DNA from: Oerskovia sp042887685
Lineage (GTDB): Bacteria > Actinomycetota > Actinomycetes > Actinomycetales > Cellulomonadaceae
Length of the DNA stretch: 64,000 bases
NCBI RefSeq assembly: GCF_042887685.1
Contig: NZ_JBHVOS010000006.1
Coordinates: 1-64,000 of the forward strand
Reading direction: 5' to 3'
The position numbers and the translations under genes are program-made. Below the pieces are notes generated by a model that saw only the letters and a list, made by a program, of their open reading frames with translations, searched no databases and had not been told where the DNA came from. Of the stretch, positions 7,723 to 14,843 are shown one piece after another; position 1 is the stretch's first letter; the number at the start of each line of letters is the position of its first letter.

Positions 7723-8135
7723 CCGACCATCGTGCCTGGCTGACCTCCGCCGGCCTCGACCGCGCGCGCAGCATCGACGAGGCACGCGAGATCGTCGCGA
7801 CCCGGCGCGGGCGACCCGTCGACGTCGTCGACGGGCCCCTCGGCGAGGGCGTCTCCGGGATGTGGCTCAGCCTCCCGGACGGCGAGAAGGTCATCGTCAG
7901 CTCCGAGGCCGCGCTGTCCCCGCGCCACCGGCAGCACATCATCGCCCACGAGCTCGTCCACATCCTCGACGCGTGCGAGGACCCCACGGCCCCTCCCCCG
8001 GGGCCGCAACGACGCAACCGCTACGAGGACCCTGTCGAGCACCGTGCCGAGTCGCTCGCGAGCGAGCTCATGATGTCGATCGAGGCGACGGGCGGTGTCG
8101 CCCACCGGCTCGCCGGCATGGAGCGCTACCGGTGA
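7719..8135 (+). CDS. ImmA/IrrE-like zinc metallopeptidase
   Basis: 138 residues from GTG at 7719, overlapping the regulator's TGA as GTGA. It carries the zinc-binding HIIAHELVHILDA (HExxH) and a downstream ESLASELMM whose glutamate fits the third metal ligand of the IrrE_N-like family. Upstream, VIVSSEAALSPRHRQHIIAH matches the usual strand-helix entry to the active site. It is about the minimal domain length, with no DNA-binding domain of its own. Relatives cleave XRE-type repressors, so the likely substrate is the preceding HTH protein. Its TGA again overlaps the next start (GTGA at 8132), so it should be made in fixed ratio with the 7-TM protein. Confidence 0.85.
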   Translation: MTDHRAWLTSAGLDRARSIDEAREIVATRRGRPVDVVDGPLGEGVSGMWLSLPDGEKVIVSSEAALSPRHRQHIIAHELVHILDACEDPTAPPPGPQRRNRYEDPVEHRAESLASELMMSIEATGGVAHRLAGMERYR

Positions 8136-9283
8136 CCTACCTCGCCTTCCTGCTCTTCGCCGGGGCCGCGGGGTGGACGGCCCTGCGCCACCGCTCGCAC
8201 CTCGACGGCGACCGCGCGATCACGTGGGGGCTCGGCCTCGTGGCTGCGGCCTCGGCGCTGCGGATCGACGCCGTCGAGTCCTTCCTGCTGACCTCCGCCC
8301 CGGCCGGGGTCCACGAGGTCGCGAAGCACTCGCTGCTCGTCGCCGGGTGCCTGTGCATCGCGGCCTGGGTCCAGGGGACCCAGGGGCGACGCCCCCGTCC
8401 CCGGTACGTCGTGGCGGGCGTGGTCGGCGTCGTGAGCGTGCTGGTCGTGGTCTTCGTCCTCAACGGGCCGTGGGACCGTCGGGACTTCGACTTCCAGACC
8501 GCCGGCAAGCCGTGGATGGCGCTCTACTGGGTCGCCTACTACGGCGCCTTCCTGTGGGCCACGGCGACGTTCGGCATCTCGACCCTGCGCTCGCGCGGCG
8601 AGCGACCGCGCGGCGGCAGGTGGGGCATGGACCTCGCGGCGGCCGGAGCCTTCGTCGGGGTCCTGTGGGCCCTGCTCAGCGCCGCCAACATCGTCCTGCA
8701 GGACCCGGCGGCCGTCGACCAGCTCCGCCTCCTCGGCATCCGCACGCGCTACCTCATCGCGGCCTCGAGCGTCCTGCTCACGATCGGGATCATGGGACAC
8801 CTCCTCTCCGCGGCCCGCACCCGCCGGCGCCGGCACGCCGACCTCGGCGCCCTGCACGCCCACCTCGTCGACGCCGTCGCCGAGTCCCGGCTGCCCGCCG
8901 TCCGGCCCGAGGTCGCGGAGTACCACCGCACCATCGAGATCATGGACGCCCTCGCGACCCTCGCCCGCTACTCCGACCCGCAGGACGCGACGCAGGTTCG
9001 CGCCGTCGTCGGCGAAGCGCCCGCACCGGTGCTGCGCGCCCTCCAGATCGACCTCGCCGCGACCCGGCGAGGGATGGACGAGCGCCCACCGGTGCCGGCC
9101 GACTGGGGCGACTGGGTCAGCGACGACCAGGCGCTGCGCGACCTCGGGCGGGCGTTCCGCGAGCAGACGGGCGAGCGGCGCGCGAGCGTCCTCGTCGACG
9201 TCCTCGGCTACGACGGTCACGACGGCTCGCACCTCCCGCCGGACGGCGACGGTGACCGCGACCGCCACCACGACGACCGCTGA
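8132..9283 (+). CDS. Seven-TM membrane protein with DUF6545-type cytosolic domain (MAB_1171c-like)
   Basis: 383 residues from GTG at 8132. Seven hydrophobic segments fill residues about 1-235: YLAFLLFAGAAGW, the WGLGLVAAASALR region, SLLVAGCLCIAAW, VVAGVVGVVSVLVVVFVL, WVAYYGAFLWATATFGI, AAAGAFVGVLWALLSA and IAASSVLLTIGIMGHLL. A soluble helical tail of about 150 residues ends in an acidic, His/Asp-rich stretch. The layout matches actinobacterial MAB_1171c-family proteins, called putative transporters without experimental proof. The seven-TM plus cytosolic-helix design would also suit a membrane sensor. Translational coupling to the HTH and protease genes argues that it controls or is controlled by them. 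Function unknown. Confidence 0.75.
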   Translation: MTYLAFLLFAGAAGWTALRHRSHLDGDRAITWGLGLVAAASALRIDAVESFLLTSAPAGVHEVAKHSLLVAGCLCIAAWVQGTQGRRPRPRYVVAGVVGVVSVLVVVFVLNGPWDRRDFDFQTAGKPWMALYWVAYYGAFLWATATFGISTLRSRGERPRGGRWGMDLAAAGAFVGVLWALLSAANIVLQDPAAVDQLRLLGIRTRYLIAASSVLLTIGIMGHLLSAARTRRRRHADLGALHAHLVDAVAESRLPAVRPEVAEYHRTIEIMDALATLARYSDPQDATQVRAVVGEAPAPVLRALQIDLAATRRGMDERPPVPADWGDWVSDDQALRDLGRAFREQTGERRASVLVDVLGYDGHDGSHLPPDGDGDRDRHHDDR

Positions 9284-9313
9284 CCGCGACCGCACCACGC
9301 CACCCGGAGAACC

Positions 9314-9949
9314 ATGGCCCACCCCGTCCCCACCGCAGAGCCGACCGCAGCGGCCCCCGGCACCACGGTGCCCCACCCTCGGTGGGCCGTCCTCGTGACC
9401 GAGGTGCTCGCCCCCGGCTACACGGTCGCCGCGCTCGTGCTCGCGACCGCTCTGTACGCCTCCCCCGGCGTGTCGGGCCTCGGTCACGTCGCCCTCGCCG
9501 TGCTCCTCTGCGGCGGTCTGCCCTACCTGTTCGTGCACGGGCTGGCGCGTCTGCGGGTGCTCGAGTCCCGGCACGTGCGCCCCCGCGCGCAGCGCATGGT
9601 CGTCTTCGCGGGGCTCGTCGTCATCGAGGTCACGGCGATCGTCGTCCTGCACCTCGCCGGGGCGCCGCCCCTGCTGCCCCAGCTCCTCACGGCCTACCTC
9701 GCGGGGGTCGTGGCCCTCGCGCTCGTGACCCCGGTCGTCCGTGCGTCGGTGCACACGGGCGTCTTCTCGGTCGCCGCGGGCGTCGCGACGGCCTTCTCCT
9801 GGTGGCTCGCCGCCGGCCTGCTGGTCGCCGCCGTGGTCGTGGGCCTCGCCCGGCTCGGCGTGCGCGACCACACGCGGACGGAGGTCGTCACGGGCCTCGT
9901 GCTCGGCGCGGTCGTCGGTGCGGTCGCCGCGGCGCTCCTCGTCGGCTGA
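9314..9949 (+). CDS. PAP2-superfamily-like membrane protein
   Basis: A 211-residue, six-TM-like protein, last gene of the cassette, with GGAG five bases before ATG and a 30-base gap to the previous gene. Its C-terminal half has spaced traces of the PAP2 phosphatase signature: ESRHVRPRAQR (lysine of KxxxxxxRP missing), SVHTGVFSVAAG in place of PSGH, and GLARLGVRDHTRTEVVTG in place of SRxxxxxHxxxD. The histidines are kept, but the first lysine and the last aspartate are replaced. It may be a diverged lipid phosphatase or a catalytically dead relative with a binding role. Weak motif matches limit confidence in activity, not in the gene. Confidence 0.65.
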   Translation: MAHPVPTAEPTAAAPGTTVPHPRWAVLVTEVLAPGYTVAALVLATALYASPGVSGLGHVALAVLLCGGLPYLFVHGLARLRVLESRHVRPRAQRMVVFAGLVVIEVTAIVVLHLAGAPPLLPQLLTAYLAGVVALALVTPVVRASVHTGVFSVAAGVATAFSWWLAAGLLVAAVVVGLARLGVRDHTRTEVVTGLVLGAVVGAVAAALLVG

Positions 9950-10036
9950 CGACCGGCCCGACGTCCGTGCCCGGGTGAGCGGCGCCGTCGGGCGCGGGTG
10001 GGCGCGCAGGGCGGGGCTGATCGCGGCCAGGAACCC

Positions 10037-10066
10037 TTGACGCGCCCGGCGTCGCGGGGCGATCCT
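10037..10066 (+). promoter_or_regulatory. Promoter of the lysE unit
   Basis: TTGACG (10037-10042) and GATCCT (10061-10066) are 18 bases apart, and the -10 ends 6 bases before an ATG at 10073. The transcript would start at that codon. Confidence 0.55.
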
Positions 10067-10072
10067 CGATCC

Positions 10073-10171
10073 ATGCCGACGACGCCCGCTCCCCGCCCGT
10101 TCGCCGCCCTCGTGCGACCTGCCGGCCGACAGCAGGGCCTCCCGTCGGGGCGACCTCACCCGGACCGATGA
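10073..10171 (+). CDS. Possible leaderless 32-residue ORF coupled to lysE
   Basis: An ATG six bases after the -10 element opens a 32-codon frame (MPTTPAPRPFAALVRPAGRQ...) whose TGA overlaps the lysE ATG as ATGA. LysE itself has no clear Shine-Dalgarno, so ribosomes finishing this frame could start lysE. The peptide is Pro/Arg rich with no known domain. Could be a leader peptide or simply a translated leader. Confidence 0.4.
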   Translation: MPTTPAPRPFAALVRPAGRQQGLPSGRPHPDR

Positions 10172-10797
10172 CGGCCGCGCTCGTCGCGGGCCTCGTCGCG
10201 GGGTACGCGATCGCGATCCCCGTCGGCGCGATCGCGGTCTACCTCGTGACGCTCACGGCGCGCACGCGCTTCGCCGTGGGCGCCGCGGCGGGCCTCGGCA
10301 CCGCGACCGCGGACGGCATCTACGCGACGATCGCCGTCGTCGCGGGCGCGGTCGTCGCACCGCTGGTCGCAGCCGTCCGCACGCCGCTCACGTGGGCGTC
10401 GGTCGCGGTCCTCGCGTTCCTCGCGTGGCGCACCTTCCGCCCGGCACTCCAGCGCGTCCTGCCCGACGGCGCCACGCCCCGCCCGGCCACGAGCGACACC
10501 ACCCCCGTGCGCGCCTGGGCGACGCTCCTCGGGCTGACCCTGGTCAACCCCGCGACCGTCATCTACTTCGCGGTGCTCGTCGCGGGCGGGGCGCTGAGCC
10601 CCGACGCGACGGGAGCCGAGCGCGCGGTGTTCGTCGCCGCCGCGTTCCTTGCCTCGGCGAGCTGGCAGATGGTCGTCGCGGGCGGCGGCGCGGTGCTCGG
10701 GCGCGCCCTGACGAACGACACGGGTCAGCGCGTCACGGCAGCCGTCGGCGGGCTCGTGATCCTCGGGCTCGCGGTGCACCTGGCGCTCGGGGCCTGA
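10168..10797 (+). CDS. LysE/RhtB-family amino-acid exporter
   Basis: A 209-residue transporter of the LysE family, whose members export basic or neutral amino acids and homoserine-like compounds. About six TM segments are visible: ALVAGLVAGYAIAIPVGAIA, the VGAAAGLGTATADGIYATIA segment with the conserved early glycine/Asp, VAVLAFLAWRTF, the TLLGLTLVNPATVIYFAVLV segment containing the family NP motif, VFVAAAFLASASWQMVVAGG, and VTAAVGGLVILGLAVHL. Start ATG at 10168 overlaps the stop of a possible leader ORF. No LysG/AsnC regulator adjoins it. Substrate not determinable. Confidence 0.9.
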   Translation: MTAALVAGLVAGYAIAIPVGAIAVYLVTLTARTRFAVGAAAGLGTATADGIYATIAVVAGAVVAPLVAAVRTPLTWASVAVLAFLAWRTFRPALQRVLPDGATPRPATSDTTPVRAWATLLGLTLVNPATVIYFAVLVAGGALSPDATGAERAVFVAAAFLASASWQMVVAGGGAVLGRALTNDTGQRVTAAVGGLVILGLAVHLALGA

Positions 10798-10811
10798 CGC
10801 CTGCCGGCGCG

Positions 10812-11666
10812 TCAGCGCGCGTCGGCGCGCGCCGGGGCATACCTCTCGACCGCCGACCGGAAGAGCTCCGCAGCCTGCTCCCGGGCCTCCGAGCGGGGCC
10901 GGCCCGGCGCAGGGTCCCGGGGCTCGGCACGGGCACCGGATCCCGCACCGTCCGCCAGCGCGAGACCGAGCTCGTCCGACACGAACCGGGAGACCACCTC
11001 GGGGACCGCACCCGACCCCATCTCGCGCGTGACCGCCTTGAGGGCCACGAGCTCGTCGACGGCCTCCCGCAGGACGTCCGGCGCCTCTCCCTGGACGAGC
11101 AGCGTCCTGAGGTCCATGGGCGGGGTCGACCCCGGCTGCACCCTCAGCCAGCGCAGCACGGCCGCAGGTCGCAGCGCGTAGAACGCCTTCTTCAGGCCAC
11201 GCCCACCGTCGGCCCAGAGCGCGTGCTGCCCCGCACCGACGTGCGCGTAGTGCCGGACCAGCGCGGCACGATCGACCACCACCTCGGCGAGAGCGAGGAG
11301 CTCGTCCCGAAACACCGCATCGCCCCGGTACACGATCGGGGACGCCAGCCACTCGACCAGCGTCGCGTTCCCCTTCACGAGGAGCCGGACCGCCTTGACC
11401 AGGTCCCACCCGTTGACGTCGAGCACCGGGTCGAGCGGCGTCTCGATCACGTCGCGCCGCGGCCACGGGTCGAGGTAGTCCTCCGGGGCGCGCACGAAGA
11501 CGAACCGGCAGTCGTAGTCGCTGTCGGGCGACGGGAAGCCCCACGCCCTGCTCCCGCTCTCGATCGCCCACGGGATCGCGACACGCTCACGGTCCGAGAC
11601 CGCGTCGAGCCGGGCGTCGATCGTCGCGACGACGACGGGGTCCAGGGACGAGGGGATGTTTCGCAT
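10812..11666 (-). CDS. RlaP-type nucleotidyltransferase (DNA polymerase beta superfamily)
   Basis: A 284-residue protein with an N-terminal nucleotidyltransferase core: ESGSRAWGFPSPDSDYDCRF (about 37-56) contains the GS motif and the Asp pair that binds two metals. This is the Pfam family once called YcgL-like Nuc-transf and later RlaP, an RNA-ligase-associated polymerase-beta group suggested from genomic context to take part in RNA repair or tRNA end modification. The helical middle (VKAVRLLVKGNATLVEWLASP, FYALRPAAVLRWL) is typical. The last about 45 residues are a Pro/Arg/Glu-rich tail. TAGCCT lies 6 bases before the ATG, suggesting a leaderless mRNA. RtcB ligase is encoded at 62-63 kb, not adjacent. 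Confidence 0.82.
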   Translation of the reverse strand: MRNIPSSLDPVVVATIDARLDAVSDRERVAIPWAIESGSRAWGFPSPDSDYDCRFVFVRAPEDYLDPWPRRDVIETPLDPVLDVNGWDLVKAVRLLVKGNATLVEWLASPIVYRGDAVFRDELLALAEVVVDRAALVRHYAHVGAGQHALWADGGRGLKKAFYALRPAAVLRWLRVQPGSTPPMDLRTLLVQGEAPDVLREAVDELVALKAVTREMGSGAVPEVVSRFVSDELGLALADGAGSGARAEPRDPAPGRPRSEAREQAAELFRSAVERYAPARADAR

Positions 11667-11672
11667 CCGTGG

Positions 11673-11678
11673 AGGCTA
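11673..11678 (-). promoter_or_regulatory. -10 of the nucleotidyltransferase gene
   Basis: TAGCCT on the minus strand, 6 bases before the ATG at 11666, with no Shine-Dalgarno; leaderless geometry. Confidence 0.5.
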
Positions 11679-11756
11679 GCGACCGACGCACCGTGCGGGC
11701 CAGGGCAATGCGCCACGACACCCTGCCCAGGGTGAGCGGCGCCGTCGGGCAGGGAC

Positions 11757-11814
11757 GACGAAGCCCCGGCGGCCGGTCGCGCGAGGAGCGCGGCCGCCCA
11801 CCGGGGCCTTCGTC
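11757..11814 (-). terminator. pyk terminator
   Basis: Long inverted repeat (GACGAAGCCCCGG against CCGGGGCcTTCGTC) with inner GC pairing, about 20 bases after the pyk stop codon. Confidence 0.65.
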
Positions 11815-11833
11815 GATCAGGGGTCAGCGCGGA

Positions 11834-13258
11834 TCAGACGTCCGTGCTGTCACCGATCCGGTGCACGAGGATCGAGTTCGTCGTGCCCGGCTGGCCCACG
11901 GGAGCACCGGAGACGACGACCACGAGGTCGCCCACCTCGGCGAGACCGTTGGCCTGCAGGGTCGTGTCGACCTGGCCGACCATCGCGTCGGTGTTGTGCA
12001 CCTCGGGCACCTGGTACGTCTGGGTGCCCCACGTGAGCGACAGGACGTTGCGCACGTGCTCGCGCGGCGTGAACGCGAGCAGCGGGATCGACGAACGCAG
12101 ACGCGACATGCGACGCGCCGAGTCACCCGACTGCGTGAACGTCGCGAGGTACTTCGCGCCGAGGATCTCACCGATCTCCGCAGCGGCACGCGTGATCGCG
12201 CCACCGCGGGTGTGCGGCGTCGAGCCGAGCGGAGCCATGCGCTCGCGGCCGGCCTCCTCCGTCGCCTCGATGATGCGGGCCATCGTCTCGACCGTGAGGA
12301 TCGGGAACTCGCCCACGCTCGTCTCGCCCGAGAGCATGACCGCGTCGGCCCCGTCCAGGACGGCGTTCGCGCAGTCCGACGCCTCGGCGCGCGTGGGGCG
12401 CGGCGAGTTCGTCATGGACTCGAGCACCTGCGTCGCGACGATGACCGGCTTCGCGTTGCGGCGGGCCATCTCCACGATGCGCTTCTGCACGAGCGGGACC
12501 TGCTCGAGCGGGAGCTCGACCGCGAGGTCACCACGAGCGACCATGACACCGTCGAACGCGTCGACGATCTCGGCGAGGTTCTCGACGGCCTGCGGCTTCT
12601 CGATCTTCGCGACGACGGGGACCGTGCGGCCCTCCTCGTCCATGATCGCCTTGACGTCGTCGAAGTCCGCGGCGGAACGCACGAACGACAGCGCGATGAT
12701 GTCCGCGCCGATGCGCAGCGCCCAGCGCAGGTCGTCGCGGTCCTTGTCGGACAGCGCCGGCACGGAGACCGCGACACCCGGGAGGTTCAGACCCTTGTTG
12801 TTCGACACGGGACCTGCGACCTCGACGCGCGTCACCACGCGCGGGCCCTCGACGGCGGTGACGCGGACGAGCACCTTGCCGTCGTCGATGAGGATGGGGT
12901 CGCCGACGCGAGCGTCGCCCGGCAGGCCCTTGTGCGTCGTGGAGACGAGCTCCTTGGTGCCGACGACGTCCTCGGTCGTGATGGTGAAGACGTCACCCTC
13001 GTTGAGCCAGTGCTTCTCGTCGCCGCCGAAGCGGCCCAGGCGGATCTTCGGGCCCTGCAGGTCGACGAGCACCGCGACCGAACGGCCCGACGCCGCAGCG
13101 GCCTCGCGCACGCCGTGGTAGACGGCTGCGTGCTCCTCGGCACTGCCGTGGCTGCGGTTGATCCGCGCCACGTCCATCCCGGCGTCGACGAGCGCCCGGA
13201 GCTGCTCCTTCGACTCGGTCGCGGGTCCGATGGTGCAAACGATCTTTGCTCTGCGCAT
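11834..13258 (-). CDS. pyk: Pyruvate kinase
   Basis: A 474-residue pyruvate kinase converting phosphoenolpyruvate and ADP to pyruvate and ATP, the last step of glycolysis. Visible motifs: the N-terminal MRRAKIVCTIGPA; the substrate-binding RINRSHGS; DLQGPKIRLG; the active-site signature VVAKIEKPQAVENL with catalytic Lys; VMVARGDLAVELP; and TQVLESMTNSPRPTRAEASD. The B domain (about 70-170) is present, and the C-domain allosteric region ends normally. The start is the ATG at 13258 because MRRAKIV is the family N-terminus and GAGG lies eight bases upstream. It follows gltD but is separated by a hairpin, so it probably has its own promoter in the 13260-13330 leader. Confidence 0.97.
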   Translation of the reverse strand: MRRAKIVCTIGPATESKEQLRALVDAGMDVARINRSHGSAEEHAAVYHGVREAAAASGRSVAVLVDLQGPKIRLGRFGGDEKHWLNEGDVFTITTEDVVGTKELVSTTHKGLPGDARVGDPILIDDGKVLVRVTAVEGPRVVTRVEVAGPVSNNKGLNLPGVAVSVPALSDKDRDDLRWALRIGADIIALSFVRSAADFDDVKAIMDEEGRTVPVVAKIEKPQAVENLAEIVDAFDGVMVARGDLAVELPLEQVPLVQKRIVEMARRNAKPVIVATQVLESMTNSPRPTRAEASDCANAVLDGADAVMLSGETSVGEFPILTVETMARIIEATEEAGRERMAPLGSTPHTRGGAITRAAAEIGEILGAKYLATFTQSGDSARRMSRLRSSIPLLAFTPREHVRNVLSLTWGTQTYQVPEVHNTDAMVGQVDTTLQANGLAEVGDLVVVVSGAPVGQPGTTNSILVHRIGDSTDV

Positions 13259-13332
13259 TTCTCCAGCCTCGTTGTTCCTTCGTGTCCGGCGGAACCGGAC
13301 CGCTTCGGGCCCCTGCCTGGGCCCCGTCTCCA

Positions 13333-13359
13333 CCCCGACGTCCTTCACGGACGCCGGGG
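13333..13359 (-). terminator. gltBD terminator
   Basis: An 11-bp stem (CCCCGACGTCC against GGACGCCGGGG, one wobble/mismatch) with a 5-base loop, about 18 bases after the gltD stop. Confidence 0.65.
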
Positions 13360-13376
13360 CGCGTCTCACACTCCTG

Positions 13377-14843
13377 TCATGCTCTCAGCGACACGGTCGA
13401 CGCGCGCACCGGAGCGGGCAGCTCGCTGCTGCCCTGCAGGTACGCGTCGACCGACGCCGCCGCGGCACGACCCTCGGCGATCGCCCACACGATGAGCGAC
13501 TGGCCCCGGCCCGCGTCACCCGCGACGAAGACCCCGGGCACCGTGGCCGCGAAGTCGTCGCCGCGTGCCACGAGCCCGCGCGCCGTCAGCCCGATGTCGG
13601 ACTGCGTCGAGAGCGTGTCCGTCTCGGGCCCCGTGAAGCCCATGGCCACGAGGACGAGATCGGCAGGGATCTCCTTCTCGGTGCCCGCCTTCGGGACGCG
13701 TCGCCCGTCCGGGAGGTACTCGGTCTCGGCGACGCGCAACGCCCGCACCCGACCGTCCTCACCCGCGAGGAACTCGACGGTCGAGGCCAGGTACGCCCGC
13801 TCACCGCCCTCCTCGTGCGAGGTCGAGACCTCGAACAGGATCGGGTCGGTCGGCCAGGGCTGACCCGCGGCCCGCTCACGCGGCGGCTGCTTGCCGATCG
13901 CGAGCGTCGTGACGCTCGCCGCACCCTGCCGGAGCGAGGTGCCCAGGCAGTCCGACCCGGTGTCGCCGCCACCGATGATGATCACGTTCTTGCCCGTCGC
14001 GACGATCTGGTCCTCGACCGTCCCGCCCGCGACCACGGTGTTCGCCTGGTGGAGGAACTCCATGGCGAAGTGCACGCCGTCGAGGTCGCTGCCCGGCACC
14101 TGGAGCGCACGCGGGATCGTCGCACCCGTCGCGAGCACGACGGCGTCGAAACGGCGCCGCAGCTCGTCCCAGGTGATGTCGACACCGATCTCCACGCCCG
14201 TCCGGAAACGCGTGCCCTCGGCGGACATCTGCGCGAGACGACGCTCGATGTGCGTCTTCTCGAGCTTGAAGTCCGGGATGCCGAACCGCAGCAGGCCGCC
14301 GATCGCGGCATCACGCTCGTACACGACGACCGTGTGGCCGGCCCGCGTGAGCTGCTGCGCCGCAGCGAGGCCCGCCGGACCCGACCCGACGACCGCGACC
14401 GTCGAGCCCGTGAGACGCTGCGGCACGTGCGGCGTGACGAAGCCCCGCGCGAACGCCTCGTCGATGATCGAGACCTCGACGTTCTTGATCGTCACGGCCG
14501 GCTGGTTGATGCCCAGCACGCAGCTCGACTCGCACGGAGCCGGGCACACGCGCCCCGTGAACTCCGGGAAGTTGTTCGTCTCGTGCAGCCGTTCGCTGGC
14601 CTCGGCCCACTGGTCGCGCCAGACCAGGTCGTTCCACTCGGGGATGAGGTTCCCCAGCGGGCAGCCCTGGTGGCAGAACGGGATGCCGCAGTCCATGCAG
14701 CGTCCCGCCTGCTCCTTGAGGAACGGCTGCCCCTCGACACGGTGCTCGTGGACGTCGCGCCAGTCACGCAGACGGACCTCGACAGGGCGGTTGGGCGGGA
14801 GCTCACGCTCCCGCACCTTCAGGAATCCGCGGGGATCAGCCAC
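13377..14843 (-). CDS. gltD: Glutamate synthase (NADPH) small subunit
   Basis: A 488-residue flavoprotein that passes electrons from NADPH through FAD and [4Fe-4S] clusters to GltB for glutamate synthesis. The N-terminal ferredoxin-like part has CMDCGIPFCHQGCPLGN and CPAPCESSCVLG cysteine clusters. FAD binding is at VAVVGSGPAGLAAAQQL with YERDAAIGGLL. NADPH binding is at VIIIGGGDTGSDC, and the C-terminal flavin contact is GVFVAGDAGRGQSLIVWA. The GTG at 14843 (VADPRGFLKV) is preferred because this is the conserved N-terminus and it overlaps the end of gltB by 8 bases, giving translational coupling. Confidence 0.97.
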   Translation of the reverse strand: MADPRGFLKVRERELPPNRPVEVRLRDWRDVHEHRVEGQPFLKEQAGRCMDCGIPFCHQGCPLGNLIPEWNDLVWRDQWAEASERLHETNNFPEFTGRVCPAPCESSCVLGINQPAVTIKNVEVSIIDEAFARGFVTPHVPQRLTGSTVAVVGSGPAGLAAAQQLTRAGHTVVVYERDAAIGGLLRFGIPDFKLEKTHIERRLAQMSAEGTRFRTGVEIGVDITWDELRRRFDAVVLATGATIPRALQVPGSDLDGVHFAMEFLHQANTVVAGGTVEDQIVATGKNVIIIGGGDTGSDCLGTSLRQGAASVTTLAIGKQPPRERAAGQPWPTDPILFEVSTSHEEGGERAYLASTVEFLAGEDGRVRALRVAETEYLPDGRRVPKAGTEKEIPADLVLVAMGFTGPETDTLSTQSDIGLTARGLVARGDDFAATVPGVFVAGDAGRGQSLIVWAIAEGRAAAASVDAYLQGSSELPAPVRASTVSLRA

